NCBI RefSeq assembly: GCF_020857975.1
Contig: NZ_JACWUO010000002.1
Coordinates: 62,001 to 126,000, forward strand
Reading direction: 5' to 3'
DNA from: Stenotrophomonas rhizophila
Lineage (GTDB): Bacteria > Pseudomonadota > Gammaproteobacteria > Xanthomonadales > Xanthomonadaceae
Length of the DNA stretch: 64,000 nt
Positions 56,283 to 64,000 of the stretch are shown here, in pieces. The notes beneath the pieces were generated by a model. That model saw nothing but the letters and a program-made list of their open reading frames with translations, was not told where the DNA came from and searched no databases. Every line of letters begins with the position of its first letter. The first letter of the stretch is position 1. A program made the translations under genes and the position numbers.

Positions 56283-58922
56283 TTACAGGGTGCGCGGCAC
56301 TTCGATACGCTCGAAGCACTCGATCTGATCGCCCGGCTTGACGTCGTTGTAAGCCTTCACGCCGATACCGCATTCGGTACCGTTGCGGACCTCATCCACG
56401 TTCTCCTTGAAGCGACGCAGCGATTCCAGCTCGCCTTCGAACACCACCACGCTGTCGCGCAGGACGCGGATCGGCTTGCTGCGCTTGACCGTGCCTTCGA
56501 TGATCATGCAGCCGGCGACCGCACCGAACTTCGAGCTGCGGAACACGTCGCGGACCTGGGCGATACCGATGATCTCTTCGCGGATTTCCACGCCGAGCAG
56601 ACCGGAAGCCACCTGCTTCACCTGATCGATCACGTCATAGATGATCGAGAAGTAACGCAGGTCGACGCCATTGGATTCAATGATGCGTCGCGCCGAAGCG
56701 TCGGCACGCACGTTGAAGCCGATCACGGTGGCCTTGGAGGCAACCGCCGAATTGGCGTCCGACTCGGTGATGCCGCCCACGCCGGAATGGATCACGTTGA
56801 TGCGGATGTCGTCGTTGGACAGTGCCACCAGTGCCTGGCTCAGCGCCTGCACCGAACCCTGCACGTCGGCCTTGATCACCAGGTTCAGCACCTGCTGGCC
56901 ATCGCCCTTGCCCAGGGTCGCCATGATGTCTTCCATGCGGCTGCCGGCAGACTGCACCAGGCGCGATTCGCGGCGCTTGATTTCGCGCTGCTGCGCCACT
57001 TCCTTGGCCAGGCGCTCGTCCTCGACCACCACGAAGTCGTCGCCGGCATCGGGCACGCCGGACAGACCCAGCACCTGCACCGGGATCGACGGGCCGGCCT
57101 GTTCGGGCTGCTTGCCGGTTTCATCGAACAGCGCACGCACGCGGCCGTACTGGATACCGCAGACCAGGTAGTCGCCCTTCTTGAGCGCGCCCTGCTGCAC
57201 CAGCACGGTGGCGATCGGGCCACGGCCCTTGTCCAGCGAGGATTCGATGACCACGCCGCTGGCGCGGCCATCGGGCACGGCCTTCAGTTCCAGCAGTTCA
57301 GCCTGGACCGAGATCGCGTCGAGCAGGTCGTCGATGCCCAGGCCGGCCTTGGCCGAGATCTCGACCATCTGGATGTCGCCACCGAAGTCTTCGGACACGA
57401 CCTGCTCGGTGAGCAGTTCGTTCTTGACCCGCATCGGGTCGGCACCGGACTTGTCGATCTTGTTGATCGCCACGATCAGCGGCACACCCGCCGAACGGGC
57501 GTGCTGGATGGCTTCCTTGGTCTGCGGCATGACGCCGTCGTCGGCAGCCACCACCAGCACCACGATGTCGGTCAGCTTGGCACCGCGGGCACGCATGGAG
57601 GTAAACGCCGCGTGGCCGGGGGTATCCAGGAAGCTGATCACGCCCTTGGGCGTTTCAACGTGGTACGCACCGATGTGCTGGGTGATGCCGCCGGCTTCGC
57701 CGGTGGCGACCTTGGTGCGGCGGATGTAATCCAGCAGCGAGGTCTTGCCGTGGTCGACGTGGCCCATGATGGTGACCACCGGCGGACGTGCCGCCGGCTC
57801 GCCCTGGTTGCCGCCGGACAACGCCAGCAGCGCGTCTTCGGCGTCGTTGGTGTTGGCACGGATCACGTTGTGGCCGAGTTCTTCGGTCACCAGCGCGGCG
57901 GTGTCGTGGTCGATGGTCTGGGTGATGGTCGCCATGACGCCCATCTTGAACAGCGCCTTGACCACATCGCCGCCCTTCAGGGCCAGCTTCTGCGCCAGGT
58001 CGGCGACGGTGACGGTGTCGCCGATGGTGACGTCACGCACGACCGGTGCGGTCGGACGCTCGAAACCATGGCTGCCGCCGCCGCTGCGCGACTGGTTGCT
58101 GTCACGGCGGCCGCCGTGCTGCACGCGCCCGGTCGGACGACCGCGCGAGTTGCTGTTGTTGCCACGACGGGCGCGGTCGGCGGCCGACAGGTGCAGCTGG
58201 CCGGCGAAGCGGTTGCCGCCATCGTCGTCGCGCTTGGCGCCCGGACGGTTGTTGTTGTTGTTGTTCGAGTTGCGGTCGTCCGCACGCGGGGCCGGGCGCG
58301 CAGCCGACGGCGCCGACGGGCGCGCGGCGCGGGCCGGGGCCTCGGCAGCAGCAGGCCTGGCGGCAGCCGGGGCCGGCGGTGCGTTCTTGGCCGCTTCGGC
58401 AGCGGCTTCGGCGGCCTTGCGCTCGGCTTCGGCGCGCTCCTTGGCGTCGACCTCTTCCTGGCGCTTGCGTGCGATTTCCTCGTCGCGCGCACGGTCCTTC
58501 TCGGCCAGTGCACGCTGCTCGTCCAGATTGCGCTGGCGGGATTCCTCCAGCTTGCGCAGGATGTCGGCGCGCTCCTCATCCGGCGTCATCGGCTTGCCGC
58601 TGGCGTCCTTCATGTAGGTGCGCTTCTGGCGCACCTCGACGTTGACGGTGGTCTTGCTGCGGCCGGCGCTGACGGTCACTTCCTGCAACTTGCGACGGTT
58701 GAGGGTGATCTTCTTGGCGGCTTCGTCGGTACTCTCGACGGGCTGCTCGGTCTTGCCGTGCGAGCGACGAAGGAAGCCCAGGAGCTTGACCTTCTCGGTG
58801 CTGGTCACGACCTGGTCGGGACCGCTGAACTTCATGCCGGCTTCGGCAAGCTGTACGAGCAGTTTATCGACCGGGGTGTTGACCAGTTCGGCAAGCTTGC
58901 GGATGGTGGTTTGCTGCGACAT
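56283..58922 (-). CDS. infB: Translation initiation factor IF-2
   Basis: An 879-residue GTPase that brings initiator tRNA to the 30S subunit. N-terminal IF2_N fold (1-50), a long Ala/Glu/Arg-rich linker with an Asn run, then the G domain at about residue 387: [35 protein letters not shown]. Domains II, III and C2 follow ([20 protein letters not shown]). The linker is low-complexity, as in other Xanthomonads. Confidence 0.98.
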   Translation of the reverse strand: MSQQTTIRKLAELVNTPVDKLLVQLAEAGMKFSGPDQVVTSTEKVKLLGFLRRSHGKTEQPVESTDEAAKKITLNRRKLQEVTVSAGRSKTTVNVEVRQKRTYMKDASGKPMTPDEERADILRKLEESRQRNLDEQRALAEKDRARDEEIARKRQEEVDAKERAEAERKAAEAAAEAAKNAPPAPAAARPAAAEAPARAARPSAPSAARPAPRADDRNSNNNNNNRPGAKRDDDGGNRFAGQLHLSAADRARRGNNSNSRGRPTGRVQHGGRRDSNQSRSGGGSHGFERPTAPVVRDVTIGDTVTVADLAQKLALKGGDVVKALFKMGVMATITQTIDHDTAALVTEELGHNVIRANTNDAEDALLALSGGNQGEPAARPPVVTIMGHVDHGKTSLLDYIRRTKVATGEAGGITQHIGAYHVETPKGVISFLDTPGHAAFTSMRARGAKLTDIVVLVVAADDGVMPQTKEAIQHARSAGVPLIVAINKIDKSGADPMRVKNELLTEQVVSEDFGGDIQMVEISAKAGLGIDDLLDAISVQAELLELKAVPDGRASGVVIESSLDKGRGPIATVLVQQGALKKGDYLVCGIQYGRVRALFDETGKQPEQAGPSIPVQVLGLSGVPDAGDDFVVVEDERLAKEVAQQREIKRRESRLVQSAGSRMEDIMATLGKGDGQQVLNLVIKADVQGSVQALSQALVALSNDDIRINVIHSGVGGITESDANSAVASKATVIGFNVRADASARRIIESNGVDLRYFSIIYDVIDQVKQVASGLLGVEIREEIIGIAQVRDVFRSSKFGAVAGCMIIEGTVKRSKPIRVLRDSVVVFEGELESLRRFKENVDEVRNGTECGIGVKAYNDVKPGDQIECFERIEVPRTL

Positions 58923-59017
58923 TCGGATCCTATGATCTGGTTGGCGCTCCCTCGAAACGTGCGAAGGCAGCGCGGAGTCTAAGCCCTGAGCGGGTCAGGG
59001 CACTGTTCATCGCTGGC

Positions 59018-60529
59018 TCATTCGCCGCGCTCCAGGCGGGCGATCTCCTCGGCTCGGGCGGCAAGGATCAGGGCGGCGGCGCGCCCCTGGTCCATGTCCT
59101 CGATACCGAACTCGAGGATCTCGTCGGCGGCCAGGTCCGACAGGTCCTCACTGGTACGCACGCCATGAGCGGCCAGGGCGTAGGCGGTTGCCTCGTCCAT
59201 GCCTTCCAGGGCGAGCAGGTCTTCCGACGGCGAACCGTCCTCCAGACCTTCTTCCACCGCCAGCGCTTCGTTGAGCAGCGCATCGCGGGCACGGGCACGC
59301 AGCTCTTCGACGATGTCTTCGTCGAAGCCTTCCACGGCCAGCAGTTCGCCGACCGGGACGTAGGCGATTTCTTCCACGGTGTTGAAGCCTTCGGTCACCA
59401 GGATGGCGGCGATTTCTTCATCCACTTCCAGCTTGTCCATGAACAGCTGACGGGCAACGCCCTGCTCTGCCTCGGACTTGGCGGTCACCTGGTCCTGGGT
59501 CATCACATTGAGCTGCCAACCGGTCAGGCGGCTGGCAAGGCGCACGTTCTGGCCGCCCTTGCCGATCGCCTGGGCCAGGCGCTCTTCGGCCACGGCCAGG
59601 TCCATCGAGTGCTTTTCTTCATCGACGATGATCGACTGCACTTCGGCCGGCGCCATCGCATTGATGACGAAGTTGGCCGGGTTCTCGTTCCACAGCACGA
59701 TGTCCACGCGCTCGCCGTTGAGCTCGTTGGACACGGCCTGCACGCGCGAACCGCGCATGCCGATGCAGGCACCGATCGGATCGGTACGCGCGTCGTGGGC
59801 CAGCACGGCGATCTTGGCGCGGTCGCCCGGGTCGCGTGCACAGGCCTTGATCTCGACCAGGCCCTGGCCGACTTCCGGCACTTCGAGCTTGAACAGTTCG
59901 ATCATGAATTCCGGGGCGGCGCGGCTGATGAACAGCTGCGGGCCACGCGGCTCCGAACGCACTTCGGCCAGGTAACCGCGCACGCGGTCGCCGGCACGCA
60001 GGACGTCGCGCGGGATGCCCTTGTCCTTGGGGATGAAGGCCTCGGCGTTGCCGCCCAGGTCGACATAGATGTTGCCGCGCTCGGCGCGCTTGACCACGCC
60101 GGTGACCAGTTCGCCGACACGGTCCTTCCACGCATCGACCACCTGCTGGCGCTCGGCTTCGCGCACGCGCTGGACGATCACCTGCTTGGCGGCCTGTGCG
60201 GCGATACGGCCGAAGTCCGGGTTTTCGATCTGTTCTTCGATGTAGTCGCCCACGTCGACGCCGTCGGCTTCGTCGATGGCGTCCATCAGGCGGATCTGGC
60301 GATCGGGCGATTCCATTACCACGTCATCGGCCACCACTTCCCAGCGGCGGAAGGTTTCGTAGGTGCCGTCCTTGTGGTCGATCGACACACGGGCCAGCAC
60401 TTCCTGGTCCGGGTAACGCTTCTTCGCTGCCGATGCCAGTGCGGCCTCGATGGCGTCGAAGATCACTTCACGCGGAACGCCCTTTTCATTGGCGACCGCA
60501 TCCACTACCAGCAAAAGTTCCTTGCTCAT
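59018..60529 (-). CDS. nusA: Transcription termination/antitermination protein NusA
   Basis: A 503-residue RNA polymerase-associated factor. N-terminal domain (MSKELLLVVDAVANEKGVPR), S1 domain (ELVTGVVKRAERGNIYVDLG), two KH domains (GACIGMRGSRVQAVSNEL; EERLAQAIGKGGQNVRLASR) and two acidic C-terminal repeats (LVTEGFNTVEEIAYV; LLALEGMDEATAYALAAHGV). It starts four bases after rimP ends. Confidence 0.98.
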   Translation of the reverse strand: MSKELLLVVDAVANEKGVPREVIFDAIEAALASAAKKRYPDQEVLARVSIDHKDGTYETFRRWEVVADDVVMESPDRQIRLMDAIDEADGVDVGDYIEEQIENPDFGRIAAQAAKQVIVQRVREAERQQVVDAWKDRVGELVTGVVKRAERGNIYVDLGGNAEAFIPKDKGIPRDVLRAGDRVRGYLAEVRSEPRGPQLFISRAAPEFMIELFKLEVPEVGQGLVEIKACARDPGDRAKIAVLAHDARTDPIGACIGMRGSRVQAVSNELNGERVDIVLWNENPANFVINAMAPAEVQSIIVDEEKHSMDLAVAEERLAQAIGKGGQNVRLASRLTGWQLNVMTQDQVTAKSEAEQGVARQLFMDKLEVDEEIAAILVTEGFNTVEEIAYVPVGELLAVEGFDEDIVEELRARARDALLNEALAVEEGLEDGSPSEDLLALEGMDEATAYALAAHGVRTSEDLSDLAADEILEFGIEDMDQGRAAALILAARAEEIARLERGE

Positions 60530-60533
60530 TGGC

Positions 60534-61121
60534 TCACTCCGCGCGCGGCTTCTTGGCCGCCGGCTCGTTGGATGGTTTCTTGTTCGCCTTGCCCTGCTTG
60601 GGAGCCGGGCCAGTCGGTTTGGTCGGAGCCAGGCCGAGGGCGGCCCAATCCGGCATGATGCGTGCCTTGTCGATATTCTCGACGTCGGCGGTGAACGGGG
60701 AGTTGTCGACCTTGAAGGTGACCGTGCCCTGTTCGTGATCCACGGCGAGAATCTCGCCCTGCAGGCGGCGGCGGCCGTCCTGCGGAAGTTTCAGCGTCAC
60801 CTTGGCCGATTCGCCAATGGCGCGGGTGAACTGCTCGGCGGTGAACAGCGGGCGGTCAACGCCCGGCGAGGACACTTCCAGCGTGTAATTGGCGCTGATC
60901 GGGTCTTCCACGTCCAGCTGTGCGGACACTTCGCGGCTGACGCGCTCGCAGTCGTCGATATTGACGATGCGCTCGGGCTGTTCGGCCAGCGGCACGTCGA
61001 TGTACAGGCGCAGCGTCGCACCACCCGGGGCAGTGAGATATTCCACGCCCAGCAGTTCCAGACCCAGCGACTGAACGGTGGGGGCGAGCAGATTCGCGAT
61101 TTCAGTTGCCTTGTCGCTCAC
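60534..61121 (-). CDS. rimP: Ribosome maturation factor RimP
   Basis: A 195-residue 30S assembly factor. [20 protein letters not shown] and [20 protein letters not shown] with [20 protein letters not shown] are diagnostic. The C-terminal 30 residues form a Lys/Pro/Ala-rich extension ([17 protein letters not shown]) not found in E. coli. GTG at 61121 with AAGG six bases upstream. First gene of the nusA operon. Confidence 0.96.
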   Translation of the reverse strand: MSDKATEIANLLAPTVQSLGLELLGVEYLTAPGGATLRLYIDVPLAEQPERIVNIDDCERVSREVSAQLDVEDPISANYTLEVSSPGVDRPLFTAEQFTRAIGESAKVTLKLPQDGRRRLQGEILAVDHEQGTVTFKVDNSPFTADVENIDKARIMPDWAALGLAPTKPTGPAPKQGKANKKPSNEPAAKKPRAE

Positions 61122-61400
61122 AGTCGGCCTTGATTCGTTGAAAGAGGTACGGGGTGGCCAGCATCACTGGCCCGGTCCCACTGAACATGTTCCGGAAACA
61201 ACAAAGGGCCCGCAGGGCCCCTTGTCCGGTACAACTCCGGTCATGCTGGATTCCGGTAGCCCCAACGCGCGCGGTGCGCGTTGCGGCGAGCCCAGACTCC
61301 CGGGGGTCACGGCGGCCTGGTTACAGGGTGCCGTTCCTGGAAGCCGGTAGCGGCATCTTCCTCATCCCGTCAATGCGATGGAAAGCAGATAGCCCGCTAA
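61122..61400 (-). other. Long rimP leader with GC-rich hairpin
   Basis: The region from the predicted promoter (61408-61436) to the rimP GTG is about 280 bases of untranslated leader. A hairpin at 61202-61223 (AAGGGCCC / GGGCCCCTT, with a short T-rich tail on the minus strand, CCCTTTGTTGTTT) may be an attenuator. No leader peptide was recognised. Confidence 0.45.
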
Positions 61401-61407
61401 GCCGCTG

Positions 61408-61436
61408 ATGATAGCCGCTGCACCGCGCTGGTGCAA
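61408..61436 (-). promoter_or_regulatory. Putative promoter of rimP-nusA-infB operon
   Basis: On the minus strand TTGCAC and TATCAT are separated by exactly 17 bases. Confidence 0.6.
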
Positions 61437-61500
61437 TGGTTGCGAGGAAAAGCTGAACAGGCGGCCTGGGGGCGAAACCTCTGGCCGGGACGTTTCATGG

Positions 61501-61606
61501 GGGGCGGCACGGGCGGGCCGGCGGGACACGCCGTAAACCCGTCCGTGGGGGCTCGGCCAAAACATCCATGTTTTGGACGGTCCCGCCAACCCGCCCGTGC
61601 CGCCCC
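61501..61606. repeat. Structured inverted repeat, copy C
   Basis: Arms of 26 bp at 61501-61526 and 61581-61606 with two G-T-type mismatches. The core GACACGCCGTAAACCCGTCC and GGCCAAAACATCCATGTTTT matches copies A and B. It lies between the fMet terminator and the rimP promoter. Confidence 0.9.
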
Positions 61607-61707
61607 CTGCCGAGATGGCCGGCCCGTCATTCGGATCAGGAGCACAGCAAGCACGACCCTACCAATGCAGGCCGTGCACTCAATGCGCGCGCGGGAACAC
61701 CACAACG

Positions 61708-61735
61708 AAAAAAGCGACCCCGTTTCCGGAATCGC
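61708..61735 (-). terminator. Terminator of tRNA-fMet copy 1
   Basis: On the minus strand GCGATTCCGG, AAA loop, CGGGGTCGC followed by TTTTTT. Confidence 0.75.
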
Positions 61736-61771
61736 TTCTTCGTCTACTGCATCTGCACTGCAGATTTTCTG

Positions 61772-61848
61772 TGGTAGCGGGGGCAGGATTTGAACCTGCG
61801 ACCTTCGGGTTATGAGCCCGACGAGCTGCCAGACTGCTCCACCCCGCA
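61772..61848 (-). tRNA. tRNA-fMet(CAT), initiator, copy 1
   Basis: A 77-base cloverleaf with anticodon CAT. The three G-C pairs (GGG/CCC) at the base of the anticodon stem and the unpaired position 1 identify an initiator. Position 1 is T and position 72 is T, a mismatch like C1-A72 in E. coli. Discriminator A and CCA are encoded. Confidence 0.97.
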
Positions 61849-61859
61849 GCAGAAGCGGA

Positions 61860-61888
61860 ATTGTAAGGGAGTTTGATCTCCCGTGCAA
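61860..61888 (-). promoter_or_regulatory. Promoter of tRNA-fMet copy 1
   Basis: On the minus strand TTGCAC and TACAAT are separated by exactly 17 bases; the spacer contains GGGAG...CTCCC. The predicted start is only a few bases before the tRNA. Confidence 0.75.
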
Positions 61889-62019
61889 GCCCTTTGAAAC
61901 ACTGGCCTTGATCGCCATGGCGCCATCGATTGCGTGATCAGGGCGATGCAAGCGGTCATGGACCAGCCCTGCCCCGCGCGCATCGAATACCCGTAGCGAC
62001 GATATCCGGGCCGGCAACG

Positions 62020-62048
62020 AAAAAGGCGACCCCGTTGCCGGGATCGCC
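62020..62048 (-). terminator. Terminator of tRNA-fMet copy 2
   Basis: On the minus strand GGCGATCCCGG, CAA, CGGGGTCGCC followed by TTTTT. It resembles the terminator after copy 1. Confidence 0.75.
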
Positions 62049-62086
62049 TGATTCGTCCACTGCACCCGGTTTGCACCGGGTCAATA

Positions 62087-62163
62087 TGGTAGCGGGGGCA
62101 GGATTTGAACCTGCGACCTTCGGGTTATGAGCCCGACGAGCTGCCAGACTGCTCCACCCCGCA
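62087..62163 (-). tRNA. tRNA-fMet(CAT), initiator, copy 2
   Basis: The sequence is identical to copy 1, including about ten bases of 5' flank. Initiator features are the same. The two genes are about 240 bases apart and appear to be a tandem duplication with separate promoters and terminators. Confidence 0.97.
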
Positions 62164-62183
62164 GCAGAAGCGGATGAGTTGGC

Positions 62184-62208
62184 GTACCAACCAGCGGCTG
62201 GTACCTAC
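62184..62208. repeat. REP palindrome in tRNA-fMet copy 2 leader
   Basis: On the minus strand GTAGGTACCAGCC, then GCTGGTTGGTAC. It lies between the promoter and the tRNA. Confidence 0.6.
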
Positions 62209-62212
62209 CGCA

Positions 62213-62241
62213 ACGATATTCTGGCGAAACCGCTGCATCAA
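62213..62241 (-). promoter_or_regulatory. Putative promoter of tRNA-fMet copy 2
   Basis: On the minus strand TTGATG and TATCGT are separated by 17 bases. Confidence 0.5.
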
Positions 62242-62290
62242 CAACTCAGGAAACGAATATTACACTAATTGCGCAGTTTTGTATCGTTTT

Positions 62291-63754
62291 TTACGCAAGA
62301 TGTGCAAATGCCTGCTGGCACCACACCATGATCGGGTTCCAGGCCAGGCCCAGCGCCAGCAGCGCAAGGGCATTCACGCCCAGCACTACGCCCAGCACGC
62401 GGTCGTTGTTGGCCGGCAGCGGTTCGCCCACCGGCTCATCGAAGTACATGACCTTGATCACGCGCAGGTAGTAGAAGCAACCGACCACCGCGCAGAGCAC
62501 GCCCAGCAGCGCCAGCCACAGCATGCCGCCGTTGATCGCCGCGCCGAGTACGGCCAGCTTGGTCCAGAAGCCCAGGAACGGCGGAATGCCCGCCATCGAC
62601 GCCATGATGCACAGCACCAGGCCGGCCATCCACGGGTTGCGCGCATTGAGGCCCTTGAAGTCTTCGATCTTCTCGGCTTCAAAGCCGTTGCGCGACAGCG
62701 CGATGATCGCACCGAAGGCCGCGGTGGACATGATCGCGTAGCTCAGGGCGTAGAACAGCGCCGCCGCATAGCCGCGCTCGCCGCCACCGGCGATGCCCAT
62801 CAGCAGGAAGCCGATGTGCGAGACCGTGGAGTAGGCCAGCATGCGCTTGAGGTTGCTCTGCGCGATCGCCATCAGGTTGCCGATCACCAGCGACAGCGCC
62901 GCCAGGCCGCCGATCAGGTACTTCCATTCCGGCGACAGCGGGCCCACGCCCACTTCCAGCAGGCGGTAGGCCATGCCGAAGGCGGCCAGCTTGGGCGCCG
63001 AGCTGATGAACAGCGCCACCGGTGCCGGAGCGCCCTGGTAGACGTCGGGCAGCCACATGTGGAACGGCGCGGCACCGAGCTTGAAGGCCACGCCGGCGAT
63101 CATGAACACCGCGCCGGTCAGCAGCAACACCTTCTCTTCGGTATGCGGGATCGCCGCATGGATCGCGTCCAGGTGCAGCGTGCCGGTGGCGCCGTAGATC
63201 AGCGACATGCCGTACAGCAGCAGGCCCGAGGCCAGCGAGCCAAGCACGATGTACTTCATCGCCGCCTCGGTGGCCAGGCCGTTGTCGCGGTTGCTGGCCA
63301 CCAGCGCGTAGGAGCACAGCGCCAGCAGTTCCAGGCCCAGGTAGACCATCAGCAGGCTGCCGGCCGAGACCAGGATCATCATGCCGGCGGTGCCGAACAG
63401 GATCAGCACCGGGATCTCGCCCTGGTACAGATCGCGCTCGCGCAGGTAGCTCCAGCCGTAGACCAGGGTCAGGCCGCTGCACAGCACCACCACGGTTTTC
63501 ATCACATCGGCCGCGGTATCGCGGACGAACATGCCATGGAACACCTCCCCCTGCCCGCCCACTCCGGTGGCAAGCATGAAGAGCACGGCAGCCAGCGCGG
63601 CGACCGACAACAGATGGGTCCAGATCTTGTTCTCTTTGCTGATGAACAGATCGAGGATCAACAGGGTGAACGCACTGGCGATCAGCACCAGCTCGGGAGC
63701 GAGCGGCGGCAGGTCAGCGGCGGTCAGTGGCAACAGCGGCGAGGTGGTCATCAT
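62291..63754 (-). CDS. nuoN: NADH-quinone oxidoreductase subunit N
   Basis: A 487-residue antiporter-like membrane subunit of complex I with about 14 helices. VYLGLELLALCSYALVASNR (helix 5 Glu), AGVAFKLGAAPFHMWLPDVYQG (Lys in helix 7) and NLKRMLAYSTVSHIGFLLMG are diagnostic for proton translocation. Two adjacent ATGs (63754, 63751) follow AGGATTTG; either could start. It is the last gene of the nuo operon, 30 bases after nuoM. Confidence 0.97.
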   Translation of the reverse strand: MMTTSPLLPLTAADLPPLAPELVLIASAFTLLILDLFISKENKIWTHLLSVAALAAVLFMLATGVGGQGEVFHGMFVRDTAADVMKTVVVLCSGLTLVYGWSYLRERDLYQGEIPVLILFGTAGMMILVSAGSLLMVYLGLELLALCSYALVASNRDNGLATEAAMKYIVLGSLASGLLLYGMSLIYGATGTLHLDAIHAAIPHTEEKVLLLTGAVFMIAGVAFKLGAAPFHMWLPDVYQGAPAPVALFISSAPKLAAFGMAYRLLEVGVGPLSPEWKYLIGGLAALSLVIGNLMAIAQSNLKRMLAYSTVSHIGFLLMGIAGGGERGYAAALFYALSYAIMSTAAFGAIIALSRNGFEAEKIEDFKGLNARNPWMAGLVLCIMASMAGIPPFLGFWTKLAVLGAAINGGMLWLALLGVLCAVVGCFYYLRVIKVMYFDEPVGEPLPANNDRVLGVVLGVNALALLALGLAWNPIMVWCQQAFAHLA

Positions 63755-63787
63755 CAAATCCTGGAATCAATACTCTCGACGGCCCGA

Positions 63788-64000
63788 TTACAGCAGCTTG
63801 CTGGATGCAATCTGCATCGCCAGCTTCGCGATCGAGGGCTCCATCAGGTCGGTCAGCGGCTTGGGGTACAGGCCCAGGGCAAGCGTGCCCACGGCAAATA
63901 CACCCAGCACCAACCATTCGCGACCGTTGATGTCCTTCAGTTCGGCGACATGGGCGTTGGCCACTTCACCGAAGAACACGCGCTTGTACAGCCACAGCGT
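63788..64000 (-). CDS. nuoM: NADH-quinone oxidoreductase subunit M (partial, C-terminus)
   Basis: The last 70 residues of a complex I antiporter-like subunit: LYKRVFFGEVANAHVAELKD then a hydrophobic helix (WLVLGVFAVGTLALGLYPKP). The frame is open to the window end, so the gene continues to the right. Position before nuoN supports NuoM. Confidence 0.92.
   Translation of the reverse strand, partial: TLWLYKRVFFGEVANAHVAELKDINGREWLVLGVFAVGTLALGLYPKPLTDLMEPSIAKLAMQIASSKLL

Overview
The window is high-GC DNA from a gammaproteobacterium of the Xanthomonadaceae, most likely Stenotrophomonas. The basis is the gene order thrS-infC-rpmI-rplT-pheS-pheT-ihfA-merR-tRNA-Pro, the order rimP-nusA-infB-rbfA-truB-rpsO-pnp, a TonB-dependent receptor with Xanthomonad features, and many GTAG-headed palindromes resembling the REP elements (SMAG) known from Stenotrophomonas maltophilia. 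No prophage, integrase, insertion sequence, CRISPR array or rRNA was seen. The genus is an inference; no database was consulted.

Layout. 1-7.3 kb: a partial lipoprotein, a formamidase-like protein, tRNA-Ala(CGC), a DUF3011 protein, an AraC regulator divergent from an MFS transporter, tRNA-Phe and a lipocalin. 7.3-15.6 kb, all minus strand: a TonB-dependent receptor with an STN signalling domain, an ECF sigma factor, a FecR anti-sigma factor, an amidohydrolase and an M20 peptidase, which together look like a self-sensing uptake and hydrolysis locus. 15.6-16.5 kb: a gene-free block of structured repeats. 16.5-21.8 kb: LEA-type lipoprotein, acyl-CoA dehydrogenase, an HNH endonuclease preceded by a 28-bp perfect hairpin, and dxs. 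21.8-36 kb: accessory genes, including paralogous small proteins, LysR/GST/LLM oxidoreductase, a two-component system divergent from a MipA/OmpV porin, PanB and an ArsR/hydrolase pair.

36-44.1 kb: the translation cluster, read leftwards from thrS to tRNA-Pro. The thrS leader holds an 8-codon reading frame with three consecutive Thr codons followed by an intrinsic terminator, and infC appears to use a rare ATC start. 44.3-51.8 kb: a DUF3325/DUF3649/PepSY membrane set, a serine hydrolase, a winged-helix TPR regulator, a GH18 chitinase and a TPR protein. 51.9-61.1 kb: pnp, rpsO, truB, rbfA, infB, nusA and rimP on the minus strand, with a tandem palindrome array between infB and rbfA. 61.1-64 kb: a long rimP leader, a third copy of the structured repeat, two initiator tRNA genes, nuoN and the end of nuoM.

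The least expected observations are the thrS leader peptide and attenuator, a repeat family whose long arms differ between copies but stay self-complementary, the hairpin in front of the HNH gene, and REP elements whose GTAG supplies the stop codon of the preceding gene.
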